Source: Polydactylus sextarius | Lineage: Eukaryota > Chordata > Actinopteri > Polynemidae | Reading direction: 5' to 3' | Assembly: GCA_016801845.1 (NCBI GenBank) | Contig: CM028927.1 | Span: 9,326,001-9,390,000, forward strand | Length of the DNA stretch: 64,000 nucleotides | Shown: positions 39,421-51,800 of the stretch, in pieces | How positions within the stretch are numbered: the first letter of the stretch is position 1 | How the letters are laid out: every line of letters begins with the position of its first letter | Notes under the pieces: generated by a model | The model's database searches: none | Told to the model about the DNA's origin: nothing | Seen by the model: only the letters and a program-made list of their open reading frames with translations | Program-made: the position numbers and the translations under genes

Positions 39421-41796
39421 CACGAGCGTCAGTCAGCTATGAATGACAAGCTGTGCCCTCAGGTAAAACACTAATACTAATAGTTTCAACATTGGAATGG
39501 TAAGCTCAAAGGAAATAAAAGGAAATGGATTGGAATAAAACCTGCAGTCATTTATTATATTAAATTTACTGTTCCCACAAGTCATCCAGCATATACAGTT
39601 AATTATGATTGATGTTCATAGAGACTATAGTGAACCACAGTCCGCCACCTAGTGAGGTTACTGGACACCCTCTGTAACCTATATATCCAAGAACATTTAC
39701 TTCTACTGGCAAAATATATCATTTAAAAAAATAAATAAACCGAAGGAAAATCTAATCTATTTTATCATTAATTATAAGAAAGGTGCTTAATAATGAACAC
39801 ACCATGTCATAAAGGAAAAATAAGGTGACAGTCAGTATTATACAAAAATTAATAAAACATTAGTGAAGCATACCAATTAAAACGTGTAATTATAAGATTA
39901 AAATTGTTGGAAAAAATAGAGAATGAAATAATTCATAAAGCTAATGTGCAAAATAAGTATAATTACACAAAAGCAAACGTGAAACATCATGAGCATTTCC
40001 TTTTAGTCACTAATAATACGAATGAATAATGTAAAAAAAAAAAATTTGTGTAAGTGCACAATATAAAACATCTGCAATTTTATAATTAGCCTAAGTGTCT
40101 GTTGTAATGTACTAAATATGGACATCAAGTGTTATCATACTGCATATATTTATACATCTTAAATTGCTTAAAGCAAACAAAATGAAAGTACCAGGTCAGC
40201 TTCTGGAAACACATGTAATGAAAATATGCTGCATTATTCCCCTGCAGCGCTGCTCAGGCATTGAACTACAAGAGTAGTGAAGTATTCATGAACTTAGAGT
40301 CCCAGGATGTGGAAGGCTATTGATCTGCTGTGGTTCTTTATTCTTCTTCCCTTTCTGTTTGTGAGAGCACAAACGAAAAAAAAAAAAAAAAAAAAAAAAA
40401 AAGATTTAAAAAGAAAACAGGAGAACTCCTCTGTTACACCCTCTTATGTTATTATCCACACCTCCATCATTATTTGAGTGAATATTTTATAAGGGAAAAA
40501 AATGGCAAATGTCCGAATATCAACCATCACAAACATCTTAAATACGCCACAATGCAACTGATTCATTATTAAAGCACATGTACATTGTTATAGCTTTCTT
40601 GGCCAGTGCATTAGAAATAAAGACCTTTACATTTCATCACTGACTTTCATCCAAAACCAAAATTTAAACATGACTCAAACTATTTTACACTAAAACGTAT
40701 CAAAACGGCTGCTGATTTACTTTTCTCACTTATGTAATAGATACTCAAATTCACTTTTTCCACATCTATTTTTAACCCAATATAGGAAAAAGGTTTTTAA
40801 AAAAAGATAAATAACCACCATAAACTGACTCAAGTCACAACATTGAGCGTAAAAAGTAATAATGTCATTAAAGATTTAAGGTTATTTGTCTCTGCAAAAA
40901 GAGCGGAGCTGGGAAAATAACAACAAAGTAAAGCATTTTATATTTTTCATAAAACAAACTCGTGAGGCTGGGCCATTATCTAAGTGAGATCATATGAGAC
41001 ACCTCACTAACTTCATTTGACACAGGTCACAAATGTTACTCATTTATCTCAGTTAAGAGAAAGAACAACAGTAACTCGGAGCAAAAGGGGAGACAGAGAG
41101 TTGATTTAGAGTAACCTCGCAAGGTGATCAAAGAAAGAAAGGGTGGATATAAGGATGAATGGATTGAAAACATGCCAGAGGTTATGATGATACGTCAAAG
41201 AGAAAAAAACACCCAACACCCCACCCTATGGAATAGTCCATAAATAATTATGTTGAACGCAGCCTTTTTTTTTTCATAAAGCCGCTGCAAACAGCTGTAG
41301 ATGCCGACTAAAGCATTAGTGCCTTGACCACTTTGGTGGATGTTTGAAGAAGAATTCCTTCTTTCATTTGAAAAATGTCTGCGATGACACAGGCTCAGAT
41401 CTGAGGGGTATTTTAGGTTACAGAGAGACGAACACAGAAGTCACACAAACATGTCTGTGTTAAGATTATCTCTATGTCTGGATGACACACACACACACTG
41501 ACGTCAGTTTGCCCAATACGGTCATTTTCCATTATTTACAGCATATCATCTGATGTGGGCCTCTTGACAATGTTAACATCATATAACATCTCAATAGGCA
41601 TTCCTGTATCCAGACCATGTGAAGGTCCAGGGGGCCCGTTTTCTTCCTTTTACTTGCCTCTGAGCTCTTAAAGACTTTATCTAAGATCATTAGATATGAA
41701 GAGAAAGTATGAAAGAAACGGAAACAGTAGGGTTGATAGTCATTCGTTCAGAACAGAAGCTTATTATAATTTATGCAGCATCTTGTTTTGAGTGAG
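39421..41796. other. AT-rich spacer between trim71 and topaz1
   Basis: No gene was recognised. It is very AT-rich between 39.7 and 40.9 kb. It holds a CTCF-like motif at 39641-39656 and a poly-A tract near 40377-40402. Confidence 0.75.
39641..39656 (-). promoter_or_regulatory. CTCF-like motif
   Basis: The minus strand reads CACTAGGTGGCGGA, close to the CTCF core (CCASYAGRKGGCRS). It lies about 0.2 kb beyond the CpG-rich trim71 promoter region. This is a motif match only. Confidence 0.45.
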
Positions 41797-42075
41797 TATA
41801 AAAAGTCTACACACCCCTATTAAAATGCCAGGTTTCTGAAAATAAATAACCCCTTATACTTTAATTTTATTACAATGTTTAGTTGGGTTGGGCTCTCATC
41901 AGCATGGGACATCTCGACTGGACGACATTTGTCTTCTCTTCCACGCAAAAAGCCTCAAACTTTGTTAGATTAAAACGTCATCATGTAGATTTTCAGTTGG
42001 ATTCAGTTCGAGGCTGAAAAAGCCCCAATCTTCTTCTGGTGAGGATATTGCTTTGCTGATGATGTGCACCTGCAC
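41797..42075 (+). mobile_element. DNA-transposon-like repeat, left part
   Basis: It begins TATAAAAAGTCTACACACCC, continues TATTAAAATGCCAGGTTTCTG and later has a degraded ATTTTCAGTTGGATTCAGTT block. From memory these match the start and middle of a widespread fish DNA repeat. The continuation lies past the LINE at 42612. The superfamily is not assigned with certainty. Confidence 0.55.
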
Positions 42076-42109
42076 GTCTTTTAACTGGCACAAGAAAGTT
42101 TGAGCAAAT

Positions 42110-42611
42110 CTCACCAATTTTAGCTTCACTCCACTGGCTAACTATTCATCTTATAATTCATTCAAAATCCTTTTATTTGCTTTTAAATCTCTAAATGGTC
42201 TTGCCACATCGTACCTCTCTCAGCTTCTTCACCCCTACACACCCGACCGATCTCTCAGGTCAGCTGACCAGCTAGTTCCCAAAACTAGGCCGAAGCCCTG
42301 AGGGGACCGAGTGTTTTTCTGTTGCAGCTCGAAAATTGTGGAACGAACTTCCGCTGCACATTAGACATTAGACAGGTCTGTTGACTGTCTAATTTTAAAA
42401 CTCTTCTTAAAACGCAACTCTTTTCTTTGGCTTTTCACACCGCTTAGGTAGTCGATTTTATGTACATAGATATTTTATCATTTTATCTTTACATTTATTA
42501 TGTTATTGTTTTATGATTTACTAAGTTTTAAAGTGTATTTTATTTTACTGTACAGCACTTTGGAAAACTTTGAGATTATTTAAACTGTGCTCTATAAATA
42601 AAATAAAATGT
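42110..42611 (+). mobile_element. 5'-truncated L2/Maui-like LINE, degenerate 3' end
   Basis: The plus strand encodes a degraded reverse-transcriptase C-terminal tail typical of fish L2/CR1-type LINEs. It shows LHWL, ILLFAFKSLNGLATSYLSQL, LLHPYTPDRSLRS and VPKTRPK, interrupted by stops and frameshifts. A short 3' UTR follows with CAGCACTTTGG and TGTGCTCTATAAATAAA, then a TAAAA-rich tail. The element is dead. It sits inside a DNA-transposon-like repeat. Confidence 0.85.
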
Positions 42612-42960
42612 TTTGTCATCTTTCTCTTTTTAGCAGAAGTGAAGCTTCTGTACTAAAGCAGGATGTTGCCACCATCATGCGTCACTGTGGCTATGGTGTT
42701 CTTTTAGAGATGTCCAGTGATGTGCAGTTTTAATTGGAATTATATCCCGAATAAAAATATTTTTAAAAAATCAACCTCAGTCTCATCAGATCATTACACC
42801 TTTTCAATGTGATTCTGGGAAACTTGATGCTTGTTATTGTTAATCTAATTGAGCTTGGATGTTTTCAACTGATTCTTCTTGCTGATTGTTGTCATAGGAA
42901 CCAAACAATCACAGACAAATCAGACCACAGCAGCAGCTCAATTTTACATTTTTTTTTTTT
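42612..42960 (+). mobile_element. DNA-transposon-like repeat, right part
   Basis: It resumes the repeat interrupted by the LINE, with GATGTTGCCACCATCATGCG, ACTGTGGCTATGGTGTTCTT, GATGTGCAG, CAACCTCAGTCTCATCAGA and GAGCTTGGATGTTTTCAACT. From memory these are the ordered landmarks of the same fish repeat. The right boundary is uncertain. Confidence 0.6.
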
Positions 42961-43299
42961 TACAAGGACCTGAAGTTCATGAACTTCTCACTCATCTGTA
43001 TAAATGGATTTCAAGCTGGGAAGTAATTTCACCAGCAGAATAAAACCAGACTGAATTAACACTGTAGTAATTTGATATTAAGCCTGTAAACCAGGGTCAA
43101 CTAGATATTTCACAAATATTATTTTTTCCTTCAGATGGACAAAAATTAGATTAGCAAAATAGAAACCATTAAGTCAAATTTTTTTTCAACATTTACTGAC
43201 ATTTTTAGATTTTATTTTTAAGACGTTCCATTAACATTCACACCAGCATCTAGTTTTACTTAACAAGACTCCTCGTCTCACTGCAGCAGCCCAGTACTT

Positions 43300-43312
43300 C
43301 CCCCTGGTGGTT
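43300..43312 (-). promoter_or_regulatory. CTCF-like motif
   Basis: The minus strand reads CCACCAGGGGGAAG, close to the CTCF core, and is oriented like the motif at 39.64 kb. It is about 1.2 kb past the topaz1 stop codon. Confidence 0.45.
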
Positions 43313-44283
43313 AAGTGGCTGTGACACCTTAAGCCTTAGGATGATTGTTTTGATAATTAAAAAAAAAAAATTAAAACATGTACTGATGCACAAAGGTATA
43401 CAGAGAAAAGACCAGGTGCAGATATCACACACATTGCTATTTTACTTCAAATTTCTGACAAAATTAAATGATTGCACCTTTCAGATTAAGCTTGTTTTTC
43501 CTCATCATTCCCTACACACCGATGAGCTGTAGACCTGGACACTGTTGAGGTAAAACTAAATCAATGGCAGCCGAGAAGTGAAGGTGTCACCTGAACCCTG
43601 GATGCTGGGTTTATCTGCCAGTAAGTCCAATCTATATCTCAGTGTAGATGGTATTAATACTTTGTGTTTTTTTTCCAGTGGTTCATCTGTGGAGAAAAAA
43701 AGGTTCCCTTCCCTGTAAATGCAGTTAGTGGGTATAAGGTCTACAGAGGCTACTTTTCCTTTGGTTTTTAACTAAAGCGCCGTAATTACTTCAGTCAAGT
43801 GTAAAAAGCAAGCATCGTCATATATGTGCAAGTTAATGTGCTGTGTCAAGTTAGACTAAAGTGTCTGGCATTTCCAAGTAATGTATTATCAGGCCATTAA
43901 GCCAATCAGTGTCACAACAGGAGGCTCTGACAGAAAGCTTCACCTCTTCAACTTGGATCAATATGATGGTAATCAACCTTCTCCCACCCCCGTCCCTGCC
44001 CCCACACACACCAACAGGCAGGTGCTGCAAACAAAGAGGTCAATGTATTAAACAAAGTAAAGTACAAAGTAAATATCAGTGTAAATGACTGATGATTCTG
44101 ATGTTTTTTTTCCCCCCAAGAGCTTCTGTAAAAAACAAATAACAGAACCAACCTTTTTGGAGCAGAACAGCTTTTTATACAAAATTTCTTTCATTATGGA
44201 AAAAACTAAATGGAAATCACACCTCTTGAACTGGCAAAACTAAACACCATTATGAATATATACATGCTTACACTCAGACGTTA

Positions 44284-44289
44284 TTTATT
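44284..44289 (-). terminator. candidate poly(A) signal for topaz1
   Basis: Minus-strand AATAAA about 260 bases past the topaz1 stop, giving a short AT-rich 3' UTR. No closer canonical hexamer was seen. Confidence 0.5.
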
Positions 44290-44545
44290 ATTGTTTAAAC
44301 AAAGTTAATAACAATAAATCAGAACATAAGTTATCAACTTGGTAAACAAAACAAAACAAACAGACAAAACAAACAACAACAAAAAAACACAGTATCAGGT
44401 TTTGGCATCAGTCTTTGGAGGCGATCACATTTTCTGCACACTGGTGTAAAAACATACAACCAACAGAAATGTACATGCTTTCATTTTGATTTCAGCTGAA
44501 GTCTCTAGAACATGAGCAGTGTGTTAAGGGGAAAGTCGGAGACAA

Positions 44546-45527
44546 TTAAGTACTTCTACAGACCGCAGGGGTGTAACTGTTTGGCGTCCACATCACACTT
44601 GCCCACCAGTGATTGCGGTGGAGCCAGCATCGAGCAGACGAAATGTCAAGTGTGAACATTTGCTCCTTTGAGGAGTTCACTGCTGAGTAGTGAATGATTA
44701 GTTGGGGCTGAGGAATACAAGCTGCGGAGAGGAGGCGGCTACCGGCTGAGAGGTATTCGCTCTCACCACTTTGACTCCTGGAGAGAAAGAGGAGCAAGAC
44801 GATGGAACGTCATGGACGTGCGCTTAATGTGAGTTCGTAAAGACTTCAGTCAGACACACGCGAACAAATAAACGTTACCTTTTGAGAGTGATGCTGAGAC
44901 AGGATGGGTTGGTCTCTGAAAACTGAAGAATGGCTGCTCTGTTAACAGTAACGAACATCTCAAACGTGAGAGCAAGCTCCACCTCCCCTAGTTGACAGGG
45001 GACGTTCAGGACCATGCCACCAGGGGGAGCTGACAAGCCGGGGTAATAACCGACACTCAGAGAGTCTAGTGAACAAACACATGGTTGGACCACTGAATTA
45101 CAAACTTCAGAGTCAGTCATCAAAATCATTCACTCGTCTACTCCAATCTGAGTCTTATAAAAATAAAACTGTTACAGTTTTTCTATAAAATTTACATGAC
45201 AATGCAGAGCTGATCCAGGCTTAAAATCATTCCAGTGCTGGGATCTATAATCCAGTTGATAGACACTTTATGATCTATATTAATCGGTGCGGAGCAGCCA
45301 ATAAATCAGACAGTCGTACTTACTCCTGAAGACTTCTCGTGCGCGGAGCCACAGCTTTTGCTTGCCCATTTTGTGTAAAAGTATGTGCAGCATCGCATGG
45401 TCCACTGACAGCTTCTTAGAGTGCATGAAGTCCACGGTGTGTGAGGCGAGAAGGAGCATCTGTCTGTCCAAACACACTTGGAGGTGAGAGTGAAACAGAG
45501 GAGTGTACCTGGAGACGTCAATCGAGT
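44546..45527 (-). CDS. topaz1: topaz1 exons 19-21: conserved C-terminal region
   Basis: Exons 45527-45324, 45065-44879 and 44777-44546 encode the last about 207 residues. They contain helical-repeat-like sequence (CLDRQMLLLASHTVDFMHSK, HILLHKMGKQKLW) and the family-specific end (YYPGLSAPPGG, then HYSAVNSSKEQMFTLD). The final codons continue past a WWASVMW tryptophan cluster to TAA at 44548-44546. The donor of exon 20 is AAAAG|GTAACG. Confidence 0.85.
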
Positions 45528-48500
45528 CTGGGAAAAGACGTAAATATAAAAATTGTTTTGAAGTCTATGATGGAAAACAACAGCAACAACGTAATCAAAT
45601 CCTATCGTTGTGCACCATTTTCATTATTCAGAGGCTGCATCCTCTCTCACCATTTGGCTCTTTAATTCCAGGGAGATTAGAGAGAACCTCCAGTGTCTCT
45701 CGGTGAGAGGTTTTCTCAGCCAAACGCATCAACACGTGACTCCTTCGGTCCAGATCTCCCAGATCACATGGCCACAAGCACGAACCAAGGAACCAATTGT
45801 TTTCTGAATTAACAGATGTATCAACATAAACACAGAGTGTCGAGGCACTGTTTTTGGGAAGATCCCAACAGCAATAGATTTCTGTACAATCTACAGCTGA
45901 TTTTGTCACAGTAGATAACAACAATACTAATGTGTTGCATTAAGAACTGGCAGAGCCTGATGGAGACACCTTTATTGATCTTTAAGTGTTCACTTTAAAA
46001 TTAATGACTAATTATGACTTTCTCCTGGTTTTAATCTTATCTTATTATTTTACTTTATTTACTTTTCAGGTACATTTTGTATAGAGCCAAACAGTACCCA
46101 TCACCACTGTGTTAGTGTTTGTGTGTCATGTGTTACCTCGGAGTGTGGTCAGGGCTCCCTCCATGCTGCCGCTCAGAAGAAAGAGCTCCGCAGCCACGGT
46201 GATGAGGTGACAGCGTGACGTTCCGTCCTCATTCCCAAACAAACCCTTCAGTGTTGAGTAGTTGACTTTTGTAAGAGCCAGCACCTCCACCACTTTTCTC
46301 CCCTACGTTCAAAGAAAAAAGAAACCATGAAGGTATTACTCTCGATAACACTACAATATTTCTATTAACAATTGAGATGACAATGTGTATTATATCTGAT
46401 GACTCATTTCATTCTGTATTTTCAGGTTATTTACCTTCGCCCATTGATGTGTTTTGTGGTATCGTAACATGAGCGAGACTCCAATTCTGCCTAAAAAACT
46501 CCGGATCATCGTTCCCTCAACTTCATTCTGACAAACTATAAAGAAATAAAGACGTGCTTTTTGAAACTAAATTGTAGTTAAACATATTTTGCCTTTAAAT
46601 CTGAAGCAACAAGTTTCTTTTACCTGTTTCAGCAAAGGCAGCAAAGGGCAGTGAGAGCTTATCTTTGCTCTCGGACAGGAGCGCGATGGCGATGCGACCG
46701 CAGATTTGTTCCACTTGGTTGGGAACTGGGCTGGTTTGAAAGACGGCTCTGAACACCTCTCCCATCTGCTTCCAGTCCTCTTGCTTCGTACAAAGCTGAG
46801 AGACAGAAAATATTAAGGCAGTTCCAGAATGCAATGACAAACTCTTTTGTCATCAAATTGATTCAAATAATCTACTGAGTTGAGAATTAACCTCGATTTC
46901 CACGATGGATTGGGCCAAATTCAGGTACTCTGTAGAGGGAGCACTGGTGGAGAGCCTTATATAATAAACATAAAGATGATCAACACGTTGCTTATAAAAC
47001 TACTTACAATAAAAATGTCATAAATAAATACTGCTGACAGGTAACTACTTTTATACAAATGCCGTATCTGATATGTGGGAGCTGAGTAATTTTATCTTAC
47101 TTGAGATTGCCAGAAACTGAAACAGCTGAGTTTTGATCGACTGTCTGCTGGAACTCGGGGATGTTTTTTACACAGTCAAGACAATCCAAACTCAGTCCCA
47201 GACCTGCACTGGCCATCTGTCAACACATATGCAAATAATAAAACTGCAGGGCCTGATGCCGCACTGTAAACAGAGCATGCAGAAGACCCGAGATACCTTG
47301 AATGTGAGCTGAATTAGTTCAGGCATGGAGCCCAGGAGACGCCGCTCTCTCACAGTGTTAAACAGGGCCAGCAGGAACTCGTGGTCGGGCTATTAGGAGA
47401 AGAACAGGAGAATGAGTTCAACATCTATTTTGTGCCCAAAGAGGTGATGGGACCATCACAGCTCTCCTCTCCTCTGCAAAATAGAGCATCCTGTGCCCTC
47501 TACTGGTTTACAGAATGTACTACATACTAGTGCATGACATTATGGTAATGAGATGGATGAGATGCAGACTGACCACTATCTTGTGGGTCAAGCTGACTCT
47601 GAGGACTGAAAAGACATCAGGCACCATGCCAGCTTTGAGCAGAGCCCAGAGGAGTGACACCAACACAGGCTTGGAGAAATACAGTCCTGGTGTGTTGCTC
47701 TGATAATACTGTGTGAACACAGCTCCTGTTGAAGGCAGAAGATGTTGTCACATTCACACAAAACATTATAATCAGGAGACAAAAATTAACGCTGTTAAAT
47801 CACTCATTAAGACCATCTGAGCTGTGTCAATGTAGGGATAAATAACCAGATAAAATGACGAAATTACCTGCTTTCTGGAGGCACATCTGAGTTTTAAGGA
47901 ACCGTACCACAGTTTCAATACACAGCTGAAAGAGATGAAATAAAAGCAGTTCCATGATTGTGAAATCACTTGTAGAATTCACTTTATATTCACATTCATT
48001 TACATTTATATCTAATTCTTGAGACATATAATCCAAAACTTCATTGTCTACAAGTTCTTGTACAGTCTCTATACTGCTTCAGTGTACGTATGGTTTGTTG
48101 AGCTGCAGTCAGTCAGGCTACGAGAAGGTACGTGATTGTACCTTCTCATCTCCTTCCACAGGGACATGCCGGTATCGACACGACATGTTGAAACTACAGG
48201 AGAGTGAATCACTGAAGTATTCTCTGCAGTACTGAGGGTTTAGAGGAGGAGAAACGTTATTAGTCAAAAAAACAAACAAACGAACAAAAAAAAAAAAAAA
48301 AAACAGCAAACATAAGTGAAACAAAATCTGTAGTTCAGGACGGATATCATCAACCAAAGATTGACTGAAATTTAGTGGAGTCCAAGACATGTCTATGATC
48401 TAAAGAAAACAGCTTTATGGCAGCTATTAAATACAATTCAAGCCAATAAAAAATTTCTAAATAAATGTTTTGTGGTAAGATTGTAACTGAATACTTACAC

Positions 48501-48787
48501 CATTAGATTTCTGCTGCCTGGGATCAGTCATGTTTATAAGGGTTGAGTTCCAAACTTGTGTCCCTGTGTAGAAGAGCAGAGGAGCAAGAAACAACACAAA
48601 GATCAACTTTTCATTTCTTCTACTTAAAAAAAAATGTGTTCATCATTTAACCCACACGCACACACACGTGCACACACACGTGCACACTCTCACCATTCCT
48701 TAAGCCAAGTGTTGAGGAATTGGGCTGTGAGGAGTTCACTGTCTGGATGGGTTGGCTCCTACTACAGGACATAAAAAAATAATGATG

Positions 48788-48818
<31 letters not shown>

Positions 48819-51800
48819 CAGTGACAGGGTGAAAGAAATATTTCACATAATATGTGTGAACAGCTACCTTTCCAGCCACGTATTTGAATTATTGTTATTG
48901 GCGTCGGCCTGATCCTGTTCAAAAACACAGGAAAAAAAAAGTTGTGTAAAGTATTTAAAGAAAGTATTTAAATATAGTACTTATTTTCATGAGTCAATGT
49001 GTTTGACCAAGATTACAGGGAGCCTGAGTCACCTTCTGGTTGACCCACTGGAGAAATAAAAATTATTTTCCGTTCCACTTTGACTTCTACCCTGTATCGC
49101 ACATATGTTGTTGTATCTCTAATTAAATGATAACTATTAGTGTGAGTCAAGACTATGTTTGTCAAGTAATTGTTGATTTATATGCTTCTGAAAATATGTA
49201 ACTGGTTCGACTACAAACCAAATAGTCACGTAGGTGACGTCACATCACAATTTCTCCTCGCAAACTTTTCACTGAATTTCTTCCTGGCTGAAGAGAGAAC
49301 GAGGAGTAGATGGATTAAACTTACCAGGTCAGATATTTATCTAGGTAGCGTAGCTAGCTGTTAAGCTAACGTCAGCTGTCAGAATTTGATAGTGACATAA
49401 GGTTTGCGAGACGAGCGTTGCAGTCCGCTACGTGGTCTCACACAAAACCTAAAATAACATTTGCTGCCTGTTATTGCCTGTTATTATGTGCTGGAGGTGC
49501 TGTCCTTGTCCAACATGGCACACTTCAGAGTTACTGTGAACGTGCTGCATTACCATGTTTCTGGTTTTCTCAGCTGTGGCAGGACATGTGCTGCTGTTAC
49601 ACTGAGGTCTCCAGTCTCTGCTGTTTTTCTCCTCTGTAAAAATACACAGGAATTATAGCACTTTCAGAATAGAATTTAGATTGAAAAGCTCCACATTTTA
49701 ATATATTCCAAACTAGATATACTTACCGTCAAGGAGACAGATCAATTTTTAGGAAATATGAGATGTATGTAAGCTCAGTCTAGATATATCATCAGAAATA
49801 TTCTGTTGTAGAAGTTTAAAATCTTTTCTGTCTTGTATCATCACAGCTCTGTTTGCTCTTGGTGGTGGTGGCTTAGAAATCCACAGTACTGCCAGTATCA
49901 GTTAGCTACTAGCACTGTGGTATATCACAAAATGGGATGTATATATTATATTATGGATTCTGACTGGTGCACTGGCCGTACCTGTGATATCAGGAATGTC
50001 ACAGCGAAAACCTGCAATAACTGGTGTCAACCTGAAAGACAAAAAAACAAGGTGATTTCACTGACAATAAATACAATAAGTTTGACTGATTCATTCCACA
50101 TATTTCTTACTTTTGCTTAAATTCCAGAGACGCTCCATCTATCCTTGTTCCAGCAGGTCTGGTGTTAGCGGCTTTGCCGACTCTTGTAGGACCCAGCTTG
50201 AGCAGACTTTGTGCAGGTAGGTTTTCGAACAGATCTGGATCGTCCTGGATCACATTGACAAGCAGGATGTCCTGTTTGTAAGCTGTGAATTCATCTAAAA
50301 TACTGGGCTCACTATCACCAGCTGCTTCTGCTTCAGATGAATCGTTTTCGCTGCCGTCTAGTTCAGATGGACTCGTCGCTTCACTTCTGGGAGAAAAGGA
50401 CTGTCCCTCATCACTGCTGGGAGAATCACAGGGACTGGACACAACTCCTGAAGTTGGGTTCGCCTTCATTTTAGAATCTAAGGGGACTGGTTTATAAGCT
50501 TTGTTATTCTGTTCCACATCATCTTCACTATCAGTTTTATCCTGGCTTTGCTCTTTGTTAGACATATTCACATCTACAAAACTGGTGAAAGAGGACAGAG
50601 TTTTGCATCTTGATGTGGGTGAGCTGCACTGGTTCTGGGACAGGCAGCTTGACTCTAAGTGCTTTTGAGGTGACGTGACAGGAGAAAGCAGTGGTGGAAA
50701 CATCAACTCATTTAAATCAGTTTCTTCACACTGCTCTTCGCTAATGTTGTGTGATGATGAAGTCACTTTCCCAAAAGCGAAAGGCCAGTTCTGATTAACG
50801 GGGTTGGTATTATAATATGGCTCCAGTTTTGGTGGGCTCCTGTCTGTCAGAGTTCCTTTATCACTCTCTTGCTCATCTTGAGGTAGAAGTAGGGAGGATT
50901 CACATGACTGAAACGAGTCGGAGTTGTGCAAAAGTACAGATGGAGATCTAGAAGAGGAATAATACAAAGGCATTTGGGTTTCTTCATAGAAGAATAAAGG
51001 TTTTTCTACACCTTCCATACCACATTTGGGCGAGGAGGATGTTGGTGACGTGGTTATAGAGTGAGCTTCAGCCAACTCTACACCTTTGACTTTCTTTTGT
51101 GTGAAGAGGGATGAGATGTATGATGAGTTCTGGGATGTTTCTACGTCACTCAAGCCCAGTGCTGAGAGGGAAGGAGTAGATGTGGAGCTGTCGATTTCAG
51201 GTTCATTAAGTGGCGTAAGCCAGGTTGAGACTGTGTCTGTGCCAGGTCCACATCCACCCTGACCTAAAGGGAGAGGAGTAGTCCTGTCTGAGAGTAGACC
51301 ATCTGGTGATTCCGCACCTTTATTTAAATGAGGTGCAAACTCTGCGTTTTTACTTTCTGAAGTGCATGAAGACATATTACCACGCCTTCTTTCATTTCTC
51401 TTGGCAACAGTGTGCTCTTCACCCTCTTCATTTTGATAGGAACCCTGGTGTGTCGTCTCCGAAGAGGGGTCTGCAGATGCATTTGGAAGCATGACTGTGA
51501 TTTGGCTGCTTGGTGATCCGGACTGATTTTGATTTATTGGAGATCTTCTATTATTTCTAGCTGATGGATGAATAGGCTCTGCTGCAAACGCTGCAGTGCC
51601 AGCGTGTGCTGTGAGACTGTGACTGCTGTTCGAGAAGGGCCAAGGCATGTATGTCCGTGCACAAGAAAATTTAACTTTTTTGCAATAGACCCTCACTCTC
51701 TGGCAGGTGAAAGAGTCCGACCATTCACATGTAAGTTCCGCACTCTGATTGTCATCAGACATCCCAGAACATGTTGTCTCTTTTTCTATTATGCCATTAC

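Noticed and set aside
50107..50109. In-frame TAA as the end of a single-exon 636-codon protein
   Set aside because: A good donor (AA|GTAAGA) overlaps it, and downstream exons continue the protein in phase to a family-typical C-terminus.
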